Counted from the stretch's first letter, positions 38,686 to 48,349 are shown. The stretch is 64,000 nucleotides of DNA from Belnapia sp. F-4-1 (GCF_000802185.1 NZ_KN676113.1:778581-842580), one strand, 5' to 3'. Translations and numbers: made by a program. Notes: generated by a model not told the origin, from the letters alone.

Positions 38686-38788
38686 GGTCTCGACTGTCTC
38701 TGCGTTCGGCGGTTGGCCCCAAGATGATCGCGGGGCGCCCCCGGCGCAATACTTGCAAAGCACCAGGAACGGTCGCGGACGCGCGAGG

Positions 38789-39682
38789 TCAGCCGCCGGC
38801 GCGTTCGCCGGCGCTGCGCTCCTCGACGCCGAGGGCATCGGCGAGCCGGGCATTGGCGCTGCCCGGGCGGGCAGGCTGGCTCTGGCTCTCATGCGGCGCC
38901 CAACCGGTCATCATCAGCAGGCGGAAGGTGGCCGGGATGCCCTCCGGCTCCTGCGGCAGCCCGGCCAGCGCCATCGGCAGCAGGGCACGGGGCGGGATGC
39001 GCCCGTCACGGGCGAGGACGGCATTGGCCTCGCCCGCCGCCCGAAGGTCCCGCAGCAGGGCGAGCGGCGTGCGGTAGCGCAGCGGCAGGCCCTCGCCATC
39101 CGCCACCGGCAGGGCGAAGCCGGCCCGTTGCAGCAGCCCGGCCAAGTCGCGCAGCTCGGGGAAGGGCGAGACGCGGGGCGACAGTCCGCCGCGCAACGCG
39201 CTCTCCGCCCCGGCCAGCGCCTCGCGCAGCTCCTGCAGGGTGCCGAAGCCCGGCAGCGAGGCCAGGAACAGCCCATCCGGCCGCAGCACCCGGCGGATCT
39301 GCACCAGCGCCCCCGGCAGGTCGTTCACCCAATGCAGGGCCAGGTTGGCGGCGACCAGGTCGAAGCTTTCCGGCGCGAAGGGCAGCGCCTCCTCGTCGCC
39401 CGCCACCGGCAGGCCGCCGGCCCCGGCCGCCATGCGCGCCGAAAGGTCCATGGAGACCACGAAGGGGATGCCCCGCGCCCGGAGCCGCGGCGCCACCACC
39501 CCGCGTCCGCCGAGGTCGAGCGCCCGGGTGAAGCGGCGGGTGATGTCGTCCAGCCGGTCGAGCAGCCGGTCGGCCGCCTCCTCCAGCACCGGCGCCACCT
39601 GCGCGACGGTGCTGGCGGCGCGGTCGCGGCGGAGGCGCACCAGGCGGCGGTCGAAGACGCGCATCGGGTCGGGGCTGGTCAT
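38789..39682 (-). CDS. SAM-dependent methyltransferase (BioC/NDUFAF5-like)
   Basis: A 297-residue class I methyltransferase. The SAM-binding part is ALDLGGRGVVAPRLRARGI, a somewhat degenerate GxGxG loop, followed by FAPESFDLVAANLALHWVND and LVQIRRVLRPDGLFLASLPG, which strongly resemble the BioC and NDUFAF5 group. In alphaproteobacteria such proteins are often annotated as BioC-like, but no biotin genes lie here. A role in complex I assembly as for NDUFAF5 (arginine hydroxylation) is another possibility. The start is set at 39682 (MTSPDPMRVFDRRLVR). It lies downstream of a lipoprotein gene read the same way. Confidence 0.85.
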   Translation of the reverse strand: MTSPDPMRVFDRRLVRLRRDRAASTVAQVAPVLEEAADRLLDRLDDITRRFTRALDLGGRGVVAPRLRARGIPFVVSMDLSARMAAGAGGLPVAGDEEALPFAPESFDLVAANLALHWVNDLPGALVQIRRVLRPDGLFLASLPGFGTLQELREALAGAESALRGGLSPRVSPFPELRDLAGLLQRAGFALPVADGEGLPLRYRTPLALLRDLRAAGEANAVLARDGRIPPRALLPMALAGLPQEPEGIPATFRLLMMTGWAPHESQSQPARPGSANARLADALGVEERSAGERAGG

Positions 39683-39713
39683 GCCCGGCAAGTGGGGCCG
39701 CGAGGGGCTGGTG

Positions 39714-40289
39714 TCAGGGGGTGCGCAGCGCAGCGAGGATGGCCGAGGCGAAGGCGCGGGCATCCGCCGGCGGCGCGTCCTGCCGGGGCACCGCCACGCG
39801 CAGCCGCAGCACGCCGCCGCCGACCCCGCCGGCGCAAACCAGCCCCTGCACCCGCTCCCGCCCGTAGGAGCCGGAGGTTTCGGCGCAGCGCAGCATCGCG
39901 GGGCCGCTGGCGGGCAGCGTGAAGCGCGCCTCCTCCCGCATCCGCCGCGGGGGGACGGGGCGGAGCGCTTCCTGCAGCAGGTCGTTGAAGGCCGCCTCGG
40001 CATCGGCGCTGCCGGCGCCCTCGGGCAGCGTCACGCCCGGCAGGCGGTAGAGCTGCACGGTGGCACCGGCCGCGACCATGCCCGCGGTGCGGTAGCCGAC
40101 CTCCCGCCCCGCGTCGCCACGCGACAGGGGTGTGGTGGCGCCGCGCAGGAAGCCGGCCGCCTGCTCCGGCAGGCGGGCGGCGAGGTCGGTAGGCACGGCG
40201 GGGCGGGCGGCGGGCGGCGTCGTCTCCGCCGGCATCGCGCAGCCGGCGAGCAGCAGCGCCGCCGCGACAGCCGCCTGGCCCGGCCTCAC
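39714..40289 (-). CDS. Hypothetical outer- or inner-membrane lipoprotein
   Basis: A 191-residue protein with a GTG start four bases after the upstream TerC gene. A short signal ends in a lipobox, LLLAGC, so residue 17 is probably lipidated. The rest has no motif I recognise: a proline-rich linker, GREVGYRTAGMVAAGATVQL, and a C-terminal helical end. Two further cysteines near LRCAETS and GLVCAGG may form a disulfide. The tight spacing suggests cotranscription with terC. Function is unknown. Confidence 0.75.
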   Translation of the reverse strand: MRPGQAAVAAALLLAGCAMPAETTPPAARPAVPTDLAARLPEQAAGFLRGATTPLSRGDAGREVGYRTAGMVAAGATVQLYRLPGVTLPEGAGSADAEAAFNDLLQEALRPVPPRRMREEARFTLPASGPAMLRCAETSGSYGRERVQGLVCAGGVGGGVLRLRVAVPRQDAPPADARAFASAILAALRTP

Positions 40290-40293
40290 CCGC

Positions 40294-40962
40294 TCAGCCC
40301 TCGCGGCCGACGACCAGGGCCGGGCTGCGCTCCAGCGCGGCGTGGCCGGTACCGTACATCCCCACCAGGCGATGCGCGTCCTCGTAGACCATCTTGACGC
40401 CGATCCAGACGATCAGCGCCACGCCGAGATAGGCGATCCAGCGGTAGCGCTCGAGCAGCTTCGAGATCAGCGTCGCCGCCACGCCCATCAGCAGGATGGA
40501 GATGACGAGGCCGACGATCAGCATCGGCATGTTGCCCACCGCGGCGCCGGCCACGGCGAGGACGTTGTCGAGGCTCATCGAGACGTCGGCGATGACGATC
40601 TGGCGCAGCGCGGTCCCCATCGTCTTGGTCTCATGAGGGGCGTGCGCACCCTCGGCATCGGCCTTGTCCTCGTTCCGCAGCTCCTTGAAGAAGCTGTAGG
40701 CGATCCACAGCAGCACCAGCCCGCCCACCAGCAGCAAGCCCGGGACCGCCAGCAGCCAGACGGCGGCGAGGCTGAGGAAGATGCGCAGCACCACCGCCAG
40801 CACCATGCCGAACATGATCGCCTTGGCGCGCTGCTCGGCCGGCAGCCCGGCGGCGGCGAGGGCGATGAGCACCGCATTGTCGCCCGAGAGGATGATGTTG
40901 ACGCCGAGGATCTGCCCCAGCAGCAGCCAATTCCAGCTCTCGGTAAAAGACGACAGATCCAT
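40294..40962 (-). CDS. TerC-family integral membrane protein (copy 1)
   Basis: A 222-residue membrane protein with about seven helices. Acidic intramembrane motifs NIILSGDNAVLIALAAAGLP and IADVSMSLDNVLAVAGAA are the TerC hallmarks and are thought to bind metal ions. Recent work on the family links it to manganese export and metalation of secreted enzymes. The cytoplasmic loop near residues 95-110 is charged. It lies downstream of a second TerC gene, with a hairpin between them, and upstream of a lipoprotein gene. Confidence 0.92.
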   Translation of the reverse strand: MDLSSFTESWNWLLLGQILGVNIILSGDNAVLIALAAAGLPAEQRAKAIMFGMVLAVVLRIFLSLAAVWLLAVPGLLLVGGLVLLWIAYSFFKELRNEDKADAEGAHAPHETKTMGTALRQIVIADVSMSLDNVLAVAGAAVGNMPMLIVGLVISILLMGVAATLISKLLERYRWIAYLGVALIVWIGVKMVYEDAHRLVGMYGTGHAALERSPALVVGREG

Positions 40963-41051
40963 GCGGCAGGCTCCGGCCGGGTGACAGTGGCGACAACGGC
41001 CGGGATTCCGGCGCGGCGCACCCTAGGGGAGCGATTCCAGCCTGTGAAGTC

Positions 41052-41076
41052 GGCGCCCGTCTCAGGAACGGGCGCC
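41052..41076. terminator. Hairpin between the two terC genes
   Basis: A perfect nine-base-pair stem (GGCGCCCGT / ACGGGCGCC) with a seven-base loop lies 30 bases after the terC copy 2 stop and 90 bases before terC copy 1. It has no T tract. It could terminate copy 2 or act in the leader of copy 1. The yybP-ykoY manganese riboswitch signature (GGGGAGUA) was looked for and not found. Confidence 0.45.
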
Positions 41077-41105
41077 AAGTACCTCTTTACATTGCCAATT
41101 TTTCA

Positions 41106-41879
41106 TCAATCCCTGTCGGCGGCCCGGCGCAGCAACGTCACCGTCGCCGTCGCCAGGGCAGCGACCACCACCACCTGCAGCGCCGTCGCCGCCGCCCAGA
41201 TCCAGGCCGGGAAGACATGCGGCACCGCCAGGTAGCCGAGCGGCAGCAGCAGGTAGGCATAGGCGCCGGGCACCTGGTCGGCGACCTGATGCGTCCCTTG
41301 CCAGATCATGTCCACCGCCACGTAGAGAATGACGGCGAGCCCCACCCAGGCAATCCAGCGGTGCTTGTTCAGCAGGTTGGCGATGAGCGTCGCCGCCACC
41401 CCCATCAGCACCACCGAGATGGCGAGGCCGCCGACCAGCACCCAGGTGTGCTCCTTCGCCGCCCCGGCCACGGCGAGGACGTTGTCGAGGCTCATCGACA
41501 CGTCGGCGACCAGGATCTGGATGATAGCCTGGCCGAGCGTCTTGTTCGGCGGCGCCGTGGCCTCGGCCTCGGCGAGCGTCGCCTCGGACGGGGCCTCGTG
41601 ATGCGAGCGGAGTTCGCGGAACATCTTCCAGCAGACCCAGAGCAGCAGCACGCCGCCCGCCAGGGTGATGCCGACGATGGCGAGGAGCTGGGCGGTGATG
41701 GCGGCGAAGCCGATGCGCATCACCGTCGCCGCCGCGATGCCCCAAAGGATCGCCTTCTGCCGCTGCTCCGCGGGCAGCCCGGCCGCGGCCATGCCGACGA
41801 CGATGGCATTGTCTCCCGCCAGGACGAGGTCGATGAACAACACCTGGGCGAGTGGGACGAGCCATTCGGGCATGAGCAT
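41106..41879 (-). CDS. TerC-family integral membrane protein (copy 2)
   Basis: A 257-residue TerC protein, longer than copy 1 mainly at the C-terminus. The motifs FIDLVLAGDNAIVVGMAAAG and VADVSMSLDNVLAVAGAA are intact. It is clearly paralogous to copy 1 (GLPAEQRQKAI versus GLPAEQRAKAI), so the pair arose by duplication. AAGGA lies five bases before ATG 41879. The leader is unusually AT-rich (around 41905-41935), a likely promoter. It is divergent from purB, with about 140 bases between the starts. Confidence 0.92.
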   Translation of the reverse strand: MLMPEWLVPLAQVLFIDLVLAGDNAIVVGMAAAGLPAEQRQKAILWGIAAATVMRIGFAAITAQLLAIVGITLAGGVLLLWVCWKMFRELRSHHEAPSEATLAEAEATAPPNKTLGQAIIQILVADVSMSLDNVLAVAGAAKEHTWVLVGGLAISVVLMGVAATLIANLLNKHRWIAWVGLAVILYVAVDMIWQGTHQVADQVPGAYAYLLLPLGYLAVPHVFPAWIWAAATALQVVVVAALATATVTLLRRAADRD

Positions 41880-42018
41880 GCAATCCTTGAGGAGCCGGGC
41901 GCAGATAAATATACGTCAATCTTTCTGCAAGCCCAATCGGCAGCAGGGTGGCGGCCTTGCCATCCGCGCCTGCGGGGTCCAAACCGCGCGCTTCCCGCCC
42001 CTGACGCCCGAGGCCCGG

Positions 42019-43356
42019 ATGGTCCCCCGCTATACCCGCCCGCAGATGGCCGCGATCTGGTCGCCGGAAGAACGCTTCCGCATCTGGTTCGAGATCGAGG
42101 CCTTGGCCGCCGAGGCCATGGCCCGGCTCGGCACCATCCCCGAAGACGCGGCCCGCGTGATCCGCGAGAAGGGCGCGCCCCGCGCCGCCTCCATCGGCCC
42201 CGCCGAGGTGGAGGCGATCGACGCCATCGAGCGCGTCACCCGCCATGACGTCATCGCCTTCCTCACCTGGATGGGCGAGGGGATCGGGCCCGAGGCACGC
42301 TTCATGCACCAGGGCATGACCAGCTCCGACGTGCTCGACACCTGCCTCGCTGTGCAGATGACCCGGGCGGCGGACCTGCTGATCGCCGACCTCGACGCGC
42401 TGCTGGCGGCGCTGAAGGCCCGCGCCTTCGAGCACCAGTTCACGCCCACCATCGGCCGCAGCCACGGAATCCATGCCGAGCCGACCACCTTCGGCCTGAA
42501 GCTGGCCGGGTATTACGCCGAATTCCGCCGCAACCGTGACCGGCTGGTCGCGGCGAGGGTGGAAATCGCCACCTGCGCCATCAGCGGCCCGGTCGGCACC
42601 TTCGCAAGCGTCGACCCGCGCGTGGAGGCCTATGTCGCCGAGAAGCTGGGGCTGGCCGTTGAGCCGGTGTCCACCCAGGTGATCCCGCGCGACCGCCATG
42701 CCGCCTTCTTTGCCGCGCTCGGCGTCGTCGCCTCCTCGATCGAGCGGCTGGCGACGGAAGTGCGCCACCTCCAGCGCAGCGAGGTGCGGGAGGCCGAGGA
42801 GTTCTTCCATGCCGGGCAGAAGGGCTCCTCGGCCATGCCGCACAAGCGGAACCCGGTGCTGTCGGAGAACTTGACCGGCCTCGCCCGGCTGGTCCGCAGC
42901 CATGTCGTCCCGGCCATGGAGAATGTCGCGCTCTGGCACGAGCGGGACATCAGCCATTCCAGCGTCGAGCGGGTGATCGCACCGGATGCCACCATCGGCC
43001 TCGACTTCGCCCTCGCCCGCCTCACGGGCATGATGGAAAAGCTGACGGTCTATCCGGAGCGGATGGCGGAGAACCTGGAGGGGCTCGGCGGCGTCGTCCA
43101 TTCGCAGAAGGTGCTGCTGGCGCTGACCCAGGCGGGGATGAGCCGCGAGGCCGCCTATGCCGCCGTCCAGGCCGCCGCCATGGCCACTTGGCGGGCGCTC
43201 GGCCGGCCGGAGTCCCGCCGCTTCCGCGACAACCTCCTGGCGGAGCCGGGCGTCGCGGCGGTAATGGACGGGGCGGCGCTGGATGCGGCGATGGACCCGG
43301 CGCGTGACTTCGCCCATGTGCGCACCATATTCGACAGGGTCTTCGCGGCGGAGTGA
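42019..43356 (+). CDS. purB: Adenylosuccinate lyase
   Basis: A 445-residue enzyme of the fumarase/aspartase superfamily. It cleaves SAICAR and adenylosuccinate in purine synthesis, releasing fumarate. Its signature is [11 protein letters not shown] near residue 270, with [11 protein letters not shown]-type [12 protein letters not shown] and [19 protein letters not shown] 42019 ([10 protein letters not shown]) is family-typical; the open frame upstream overlaps the divergent terC leader and is not coding. Confidence 0.96.
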   Translation: MVPRYTRPQMAAIWSPEERFRIWFEIEALAAEAMARLGTIPEDAARVIREKGAPRAASIGPAEVEAIDAIERVTRHDVIAFLTWMGEGIGPEARFMHQGMTSSDVLDTCLAVQMTRAADLLIADLDALLAALKARAFEHQFTPTIGRSHGIHAEPTTFGLKLAGYYAEFRRNRDRLVAARVEIATCAISGPVGTFASVDPRVEAYVAEKLGLAVEPVSTQVIPRDRHAAFFAALGVVASSIERLATEVRHLQRSEVREAEEFFHAGQKGSSAMPHKRNPVLSENLTGLARLVRSHVVPAMENVALWHERDISHSSVERVIAPDATIGLDFALARLTGMMEKLTVYPERMAENLEGLGGVVHSQKVLLALTQAGMSREAAYAAVQAAAMATWRALGRPESRRFRDNLLAEPGVAAVMDGAALDAAMDPARDFAHVRTIFDRVFAAE

Positions 43357-43444
43357 TCCGCCGCCCCGGGCGGGCCGCGGGATTGCCGCGTTTCCGCCGC
43401 AAGCAGGGCGCTACATTCCCTGCTAGCAAGGAGGATCGGTCGCC

Positions 43445-43738
43445 ATGCGCGCCCTTCGACTGACCATTCTCGCCTTGGCCGGCCTCATCTCCGGCCTGGC
43501 CCTGGCGCCCGCGGCGAGCGAGGCGCAGCCCTATTGGTATGGCCGCCCGCATGGCCATGGCTATGGCCACTACCACCGGCCGCCGCCCCCACGCTACTGG
43601 GGCCCGCCGCCGCGCTACTACGCGCCGCCCCCGCCGCCAGTCTACTACCGCCCGCCGCCGCCCGCCTATTACGCGCCGCCGCCACGCTACTACGCGCCTC
43701 CGCCGCCGCCTCCAGGCTTCGGCTTCTATATCCGCTGA
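43445..43738 (+). CDS. Small exported proline/tyrosine/histidine-rich protein
   Basis: A 97-residue protein with a signal peptide (RLTILALAGLISGLALAPA, cleaved near residue 27). The mature part is built of imperfect PPPxYY units: RPPPPRYWGPPPRYYAPPPP is one example. A histidine-glycine stretch (HGHGYGHYH) comes first. The composition suggests an extended, perhaps cell-wall- or metal-associated peptide. AAGGAGG lies 10 bases before the start. Similar small proteins occur widely in Acetobacteraceae and Rhizobiales; function is unknown. Confidence 0.75.
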   Translation: MRALRLTILALAGLISGLALAPAASEAQPYWYGRPHGHGYGHYHRPPPPRYWGPPPRYYAPPPPPVYYRPPPPAYYAPPPRYYAPPPPPPGFGFYIR

Positions 43739-43863
43739 GGCGGGAACGCCCCTGGAACGGTTTAACGCTTCCTAAGCCTTCGTCCCCCTAGGGTCGTGGC
43801 CGGACATCGTCCGGCACGATCCTGGGGCACACCGCTCCCCGGCGCGCCGGCGCAGGAGCGGAT

Positions 43864-45462
43864 ATGGAAAAGCCATTGCCGCCGGTGCCCGCGCGGGACA
43901 CCGCCGGGCTCATCGCTGCCGCCAGCCAGTGCGCGGCGGCCGGGGACCAACGCCGGGCCCTCTGCCTCTTCGATCACGCCATAGCCCTCGCGCCGGAAGA
44001 AGCCAGGGCCTGGGCGGGCGCCGGCCTCGCCCTCCAGGCCCTCGGCCGCCGCGGCGAGGCGATGGCCGCCCTCTGCCGCGCCCGCTTCCTCGCCCCCGGC
44101 CTCGCCGCCGCCCGTACCGGCATCGGCGGCCTCCTTCTGGACCGCGGACTGGCCGCCGAGGCGGAGGCGGAATTCGCCGCCGCCACCGAGGCCGCGCCGG
44201 GCTGGTGGGTCGGCTGGACCAATCGCGGCCTTGCCCTCCAGCATCGCGGACAGGCGGAGGAGGCGCTGGCCCCGCTGCGCCACGCCACCAGCCTCGCACC
44301 AGCCGAGCCGGAGGCCTGGCACAGCCTTGCCACCGCCCTCCTCCTGCTCGACCGGACGGAAGAGGCGGAGGCGGCGCTGCGCCGAGCCCTCTCGCTCGAC
44401 CCGCGCTATGCCGTGGCCCATTCCAATCTCGGCCGGGCGCTGCGCGGCCAGAACCGCCCGGATGAAGCGCGCGCCGCCTACCGCACCGCCCTCGCCATCG
44501 CCCCGGACCAGGCCGAGACGCGGTGGAACCTCGCCGTCGCCGACCTGCTCGCCGGCGACTGGGCCTCGGGCTGGGACGGGGCGGAGTGGCGCTGGCATGT
44601 CCCCGGCTTCCCGGCCCGCCCGCGTGACTTCGCCCAGCCGCTCTGGGCTGGCGAGGCGATCGAGGGCCGCACCCTGCTGCTGCATGCCGAGCAGGGCTTC
44701 GGCGACAGCATCATGATGCTGCGCTACCTGCCCCTCGTCGCAGCCCGCGGCGCCCGGGTGCTGCTGGAATTGCCGGAGGCGCTGCTGCCGCTCGCCGCCG
44801 GCCTCCCGGCCAGCGCCATCGCCGCCGGCACGCCCCTGCCGGGCTTCGACCTGCATTGCCCGCTGCTCAGCCTGCCCCGCGCCTTCGGCACCCTGCCGGA
44901 GACGGTGCCGCCCGCCCCCTACCTCACCCCACCCGCCACAGCCGCGGCGCGCTGGGCCGGGCGCCTGCCCGAGGATGGCGGCGCTCCGCGGGTCGGTCTC
45001 GCCTGGGCCGGGCGGCCGACTCATAGGAACGATGCCAACCGCTCCATCGGCCTCGCCGCCCTCGCCCCACTGCTCGCCATGCCGGGGCTGCGCTTCTACG
45101 GGCTGCAGGCCGGGCCGCGGGCGGCGGACATCGCGGGGCTCGGCCTCGGGGGACAGGTCGAGGATCTCTCGCCCCTGCTGACCGATTTCGGCGAGACGGC
45201 AGCGGCGCTGGCGCAGCTCGATCTGCTGGTCTCGGTCGATACATCGGTCGTCCATCTCGCCGGCGCGCTTGGCCGGCCCTTCCGCCTGCTGCTGCCCTTC
45301 GCGCCGGACTGGCGCTGGATGCTCGGGCGGGAGGACACACCCTGGTACGCCTCCGGCCGCCTGCTGCGCCAGGCGCGGCCGGGCGACTGGTCCGCCCCGC
45401 TCGCGGCCCTGGCCGCTGACCTCGCGCAACTCGTCCCCCAGCCGGCCCTGGCCGCGGAGTAG
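43864..45462 (+). CDS. TPR protein with GT9-like glycosyltransferase domain (copy 1)
   Basis: A 532-residue protein. About six tetratricopeptide repeats fill residues 15-235 (for example AHSNLGRALRGQNRPDEARA). The C-terminal half resembles heptosyltransferase-like GT-B enzymes: a LLLHAEQGFGDSIMMLRYLP loop near 280 typical of the acceptor-side domain, and a donor-side domain with VGLAWAGRPTHRNDANRS, then LLVSVDTSVVHLAGALGRP near 460. The architecture parallels TPR-containing protein glycosyltransferases. The methyltransferase fusion starts five bases after it, and a paralogue follows that, so the three form an operon. Function is not proven. Confidence 0.85.
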   Translation: MEKPLPPVPARDTAGLIAAASQCAAAGDQRRALCLFDHAIALAPEEARAWAGAGLALQALGRRGEAMAALCRARFLAPGLAAARTGIGGLLLDRGLAAEAEAEFAAATEAAPGWWVGWTNRGLALQHRGQAEEALAPLRHATSLAPAEPEAWHSLATALLLLDRTEEAEAALRRALSLDPRYAVAHSNLGRALRGQNRPDEARAAYRTALAIAPDQAETRWNLAVADLLAGDWASGWDGAEWRWHVPGFPARPRDFAQPLWAGEAIEGRTLLLHAEQGFGDSIMMLRYLPLVAARGARVLLELPEALLPLAAGLPASAIAAGTPLPGFDLHCPLLSLPRAFGTLPETVPPAPYLTPPATAAARWAGRLPEDGGAPRVGLAWAGRPTHRNDANRSIGLAALAPLLAMPGLRFYGLQAGPRAADIAGLGLGGQVEDLSPLLTDFGETAAALAQLDLLVSVDTSVVHLAGALGRPFRLLLPFAPDWRWMLGREDTPWYASGRLLRQARPGDWSAPLAALAADLAQLVPQPALAAE

Positions 45463-45467
45463 CCCCC

Positions 45468-46925
45468 ATGCATGAGCAATCCAAGGCGGCCAAGCGTCGC
45501 ATCGCCGATGCCGCCTTCCTCACCCGCTACATGGTGGGCGATGCGCTCGATATCGGCGCCGGGCCCGACGGACTCTCCCGTCATCTCGGCGTCTTCCCGC
45601 TGCTGCGAAGCGTCCGCGAATGGGACAGGCCGGATGGCGATGCGCAATACCTGGCCGGCCTCGCCGATGCCAGCTTCGACCTCGTCCATGCCAGTCATTG
45701 CCTGGAGCACATGGCCGATCCGCGCACCGCCCTCGGGCACTGGATCCGGGTGACGAAGCCCGGTGGCCATCTCGTCATCACCGTCCCGGACGAGGACATG
45801 TACGAGCGTGGCCACTGGCCCAGCCGCGCCAATGGCGACCACAAATGGAGCTTCACCGCCTTCAAGGCTGAAAGTTGGGCGCCGAAATCGGTCAATATCG
45901 TCGACCTGGCACGGGAGTTCGGCGGGTTGGTGGAGCTGGAGCGCATTCAGGTGGTGCGCGACTTCTTTCGCCCGGAATTGGCGGGCGACCAGACCATGGG
46001 TCCCGTCGCCGAATGCGCGATCGAGCTGGTGCTGCGCCGACGCCCGGAAGCCGTGGCAGCGCCGATGCTGCACGGGGCGGCCGACCGCAGCCTGATCCCG
46101 CCCACCGGCCGGATGCGGCTGAAATCCTGCCGCCAGGGGCTGATGCTGTTCAACAGCCAGGACACCAATGTCGGCCGTCTGCTGGATACCTATGGCGAGT
46201 ATGCCGAGCACGAGGTGGCACTCTTCACCCGCCTGCTGCGGCCGGGCGACGTGGCGGTGGATGCCGGCGCCAATATCGGCAGCCTTTCCATCGCCATGGC
46301 GCGGCAGGTCGGCCCGCGCGGCCGGGTGCACGCCTTCGAGCCGCAGCCGCATGTCCATCGCAACCTCGTCGCCAATGCCGCACTCAACGAGCTCGACCAC
46401 CTGGAATGCTGGAATGCCGCGCTCGGCGAGGCGCCCGGCACCATCGAGGTGCCGCGCATGGACCCGAACGCCCGCCACAGCTTCGGCAGCGTCGCCCTCG
46501 ACCCGTCGCGCCGCGACGAGGCAGCCGATGCCGCCCGCGGCATGCTGGTGCCGGTGATGACGGTGGATGGCCTCGGCCTGCCGGCCTGCCGCCTCATCAA
46601 GGCGGATGTCGAGGGGATGGAAGCGCATGTGCTGCGCGGCGCCCGTGAGACCATCGCCCGCCACCGCCCGCTGCTCTATCTCGAGGCCGAGCTGAAGGAC
46701 GGCGTGCCGGCCCTGCTGGAGGAGGTGTCCGCGCTCGGCTACGCGCCCTACTGGCATGTCGTGCCCTATGTGCAGCCGGACAATTTCTACGGCAGGCCGG
46801 TGGAGTTCTTCCGCGGCATCGTCGCGGTGAACCTGCTGGCGGCACCGCCCGGCTTCACCGTCAACGGCCTGCCGCCGGTCCGCTCGGCGGATTGGCAGGC
46901 CGATCTGCGCCCCGCCGCGGCATGA
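45468..46925 (+). CDS. Double SAM methyltransferase (Methyltransf_11-like plus FkbM)
   Basis: A 485-residue fusion. The first half (about 1-195) is a class I methyltransferase-like domain with LDIGAGPDGLSRHLG and the SFDLVHASHCLEHMADP and TKPGGHLVITVPDED segments. The second half (about 210-455) is a FkbM-type methyltransferase: GDVAVDAGANIGSLSIAMAR, VHAFEPQPHVHRNLVANA and LIKADVEGMEAHVLRGARE. FkbM enzymes usually O-methylate sugars or polyketides. The gene lies between two TPR-GT genes and overlaps the second by ATGA. It may methylate the glycans those enzymes add, which is inference. Confidence 0.87.
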   Translation: MHEQSKAAKRRIADAAFLTRYMVGDALDIGAGPDGLSRHLGVFPLLRSVREWDRPDGDAQYLAGLADASFDLVHASHCLEHMADPRTALGHWIRVTKPGGHLVITVPDEDMYERGHWPSRANGDHKWSFTAFKAESWAPKSVNIVDLAREFGGLVELERIQVVRDFFRPELAGDQTMGPVAECAIELVLRRRPEAVAAPMLHGAADRSLIPPTGRMRLKSCRQGLMLFNSQDTNVGRLLDTYGEYAEHEVALFTRLLRPGDVAVDAGANIGSLSIAMARQVGPRGRVHAFEPQPHVHRNLVANAALNELDHLECWNAALGEAPGTIEVPRMDPNARHSFGSVALDPSRRDEAADAARGMLVPVMTVDGLGLPACRLIKADVEGMEAHVLRGARETIARHRPLLYLEAELKDGVPALLEEVSALGYAPYWHVVPYVQPDNFYGRPVEFFRGIVAVNLLAAPPGFTVNGLPPVRSADWQADLRPAAA

Positions 46926-48349
46926 CCGCGCCGCTGCTGGCCGAGGCGCATCGCCTCGCCGCCGCCGGACGCGCGGCCGAGGCGATCGCCCTCTACGATC
47001 AGGTGCTGGCGCAGGATCCCGCTGTGGCGGATGCGGCAAACAATGCCGGGGTGCTGCTGCGCCGCCAGGGGGCGCAGGCGGCGGCGCTGCGCCGCTACCG
47101 CCAAGCCCTCGCCGCCATGCCGGACCATGCCGATGCCGGCTGGAATCTGGGGCGGCTGCTGCTGGACCAGGGCGAGGCGGATGAGGCCTTTCTCCATCTC
47201 CGCCGCGCCGCCGCCTTGCGCCCGGGCTGGGAGCGCTGGCACGGCCTCGGCCAAGCCTGCCAGGCCCGTGGCGACCTGGCCGGCGCCGAGGCCGCCTATC
47301 GCGATGCGCTCGTCGCGAAGCCCGATGCGGTGGAGGCGCTGAACAACCTCGGCACCACCCTGCAAGCCATGGGACAGCTGGAGGCGGCATTGCCGCTGCT
47401 GGACCGCGCCCTCGCCCTGGCGCCAGACCATGCCGATCTGCGCTACAACCGCTCGCTTCTGCTGATGCTGATGGGCCGCTGGGCGGAGGGCTGGCGCGAG
47501 CATGAATGGCGCTGGCGCGCGCCCGGCTTCCTCTCGCCACGGCGGCGCTTCGGCAGCCCTGCCTGGGACGGGAGCCCGATCGAAGGCACGCTGCTGCTGC
47601 ACTGGGAACAGGGGCTCGGCGATACGATCCAGTTCCTTCGCTATATCGAAGCCGCCCGCCGCAGGGCTGGCCGACTGGTGCTGGAGGTCCAGCCGCCTCT
47701 CCTGCCTCTGCTGCACGACCTGCCTGGCGCTGATCTCGTCCTGCCCGCCGGATCGCCCTTGCCGCCCCATGCCGCGCATGCGCCGCTGCTGAGCCTGCCG
47801 CACCTGCTCGGTGAGCCGATGCCCTCCCCTACCCGGCCCTACCTGTTCGCCGAGGCTGGAGGCGCAGCTCGCTGGTCCGCTAGGCTGCGGGGCGAAGGCC
47901 CGTTGGTCGGCCTGGTCTGGGCCGGCAATCCGCGGCATGCGAATGACCGCAATCGCTCCATCCCGTTCGGCCTGCTGGCGCCGCTGTTGCACCGGGCAGG
48001 GTTGCGCTGGGTATCCTTGCAGGTTGGGCCACGGGCGGCCGACTTGGCCACGGCGGAGGCCGGCACCCGGGTGATCGACGCCGCACCCGCCCTGACGGAT
48101 TTCGCCGAGACGGCGGCGGCGCTGGCGCAGATCGACCTGCTGATCGCGGCCGATACCGCAGTGGCCCATCTTGCCGGCGCACTCGGCCGGCCTTGCTGGC
48201 TGCTGCTGCCCCACGCGCCGGATTGGCGCTGGGGCCGGCAGGACAACCAATGCTGCTGGTATGAAAGCCTGCGGCTATGGCGCCAGCCCGCACCGGGCGA
48301 CTGGGCGAGCGTGATCGAAGAAATCGCCGCTTCGCTCCCGCGGCGTTAA
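46922..48349 (+). CDS. TPR protein with GT9-like glycosyltransferase domain (copy 2)
   Basis: A 475-residue paralogue of the gene at 43864, with slightly fewer TPRs (about residues 1-175) but the same C-terminal half: LLLHWEQGLGDTIQFLRYIE, VGLVWAGNPRHANDRNRS and LLIAADTAVAHLAGALGRP. The two differ enough to be old duplicates. It begins inside the stop codon of the methyltransferase gene (ATGA), so translation is coupled. The RTX-like gene starts 101 bases downstream with its own leader. Confidence 0.86.
   Translation: MTAPLLAEAHRLAAAGRAAEAIALYDQVLAQDPAVADAANNAGVLLRRQGAQAAALRRYRQALAAMPDHADAGWNLGRLLLDQGEADEAFLHLRRAAALRPGWERWHGLGQACQARGDLAGAEAAYRDALVAKPDAVEALNNLGTTLQAMGQLEAALPLLDRALALAPDHADLRYNRSLLLMLMGRWAEGWREHEWRWRAPGFLSPRRRFGSPAWDGSPIEGTLLLHWEQGLGDTIQFLRYIEAARRRAGRLVLEVQPPLLPLLHDLPGADLVLPAGSPLPPHAAHAPLLSLPHLLGEPMPSPTRPYLFAEAGGAARWSARLRGEGPLVGLVWAGNPRHANDRNRSIPFGLLAPLLHRAGLRWVSLQVGPRAADLATAEAGTRVIDAAPALTDFAETAAALAQIDLLIAADTAVAHLAGALGRPCWLLLPHAPDWRWGRQDNQCCWYESLRLWRQPAPGDWASVIEEIAASLPRR

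Noticed and set aside
40963-41105. yybP-ykoY manganese riboswitch before terC copy 1
   Set aside because: The GGGGAGUA signature and the second conserved loop are not present on the minus strand; only a simple hairpin is seen.
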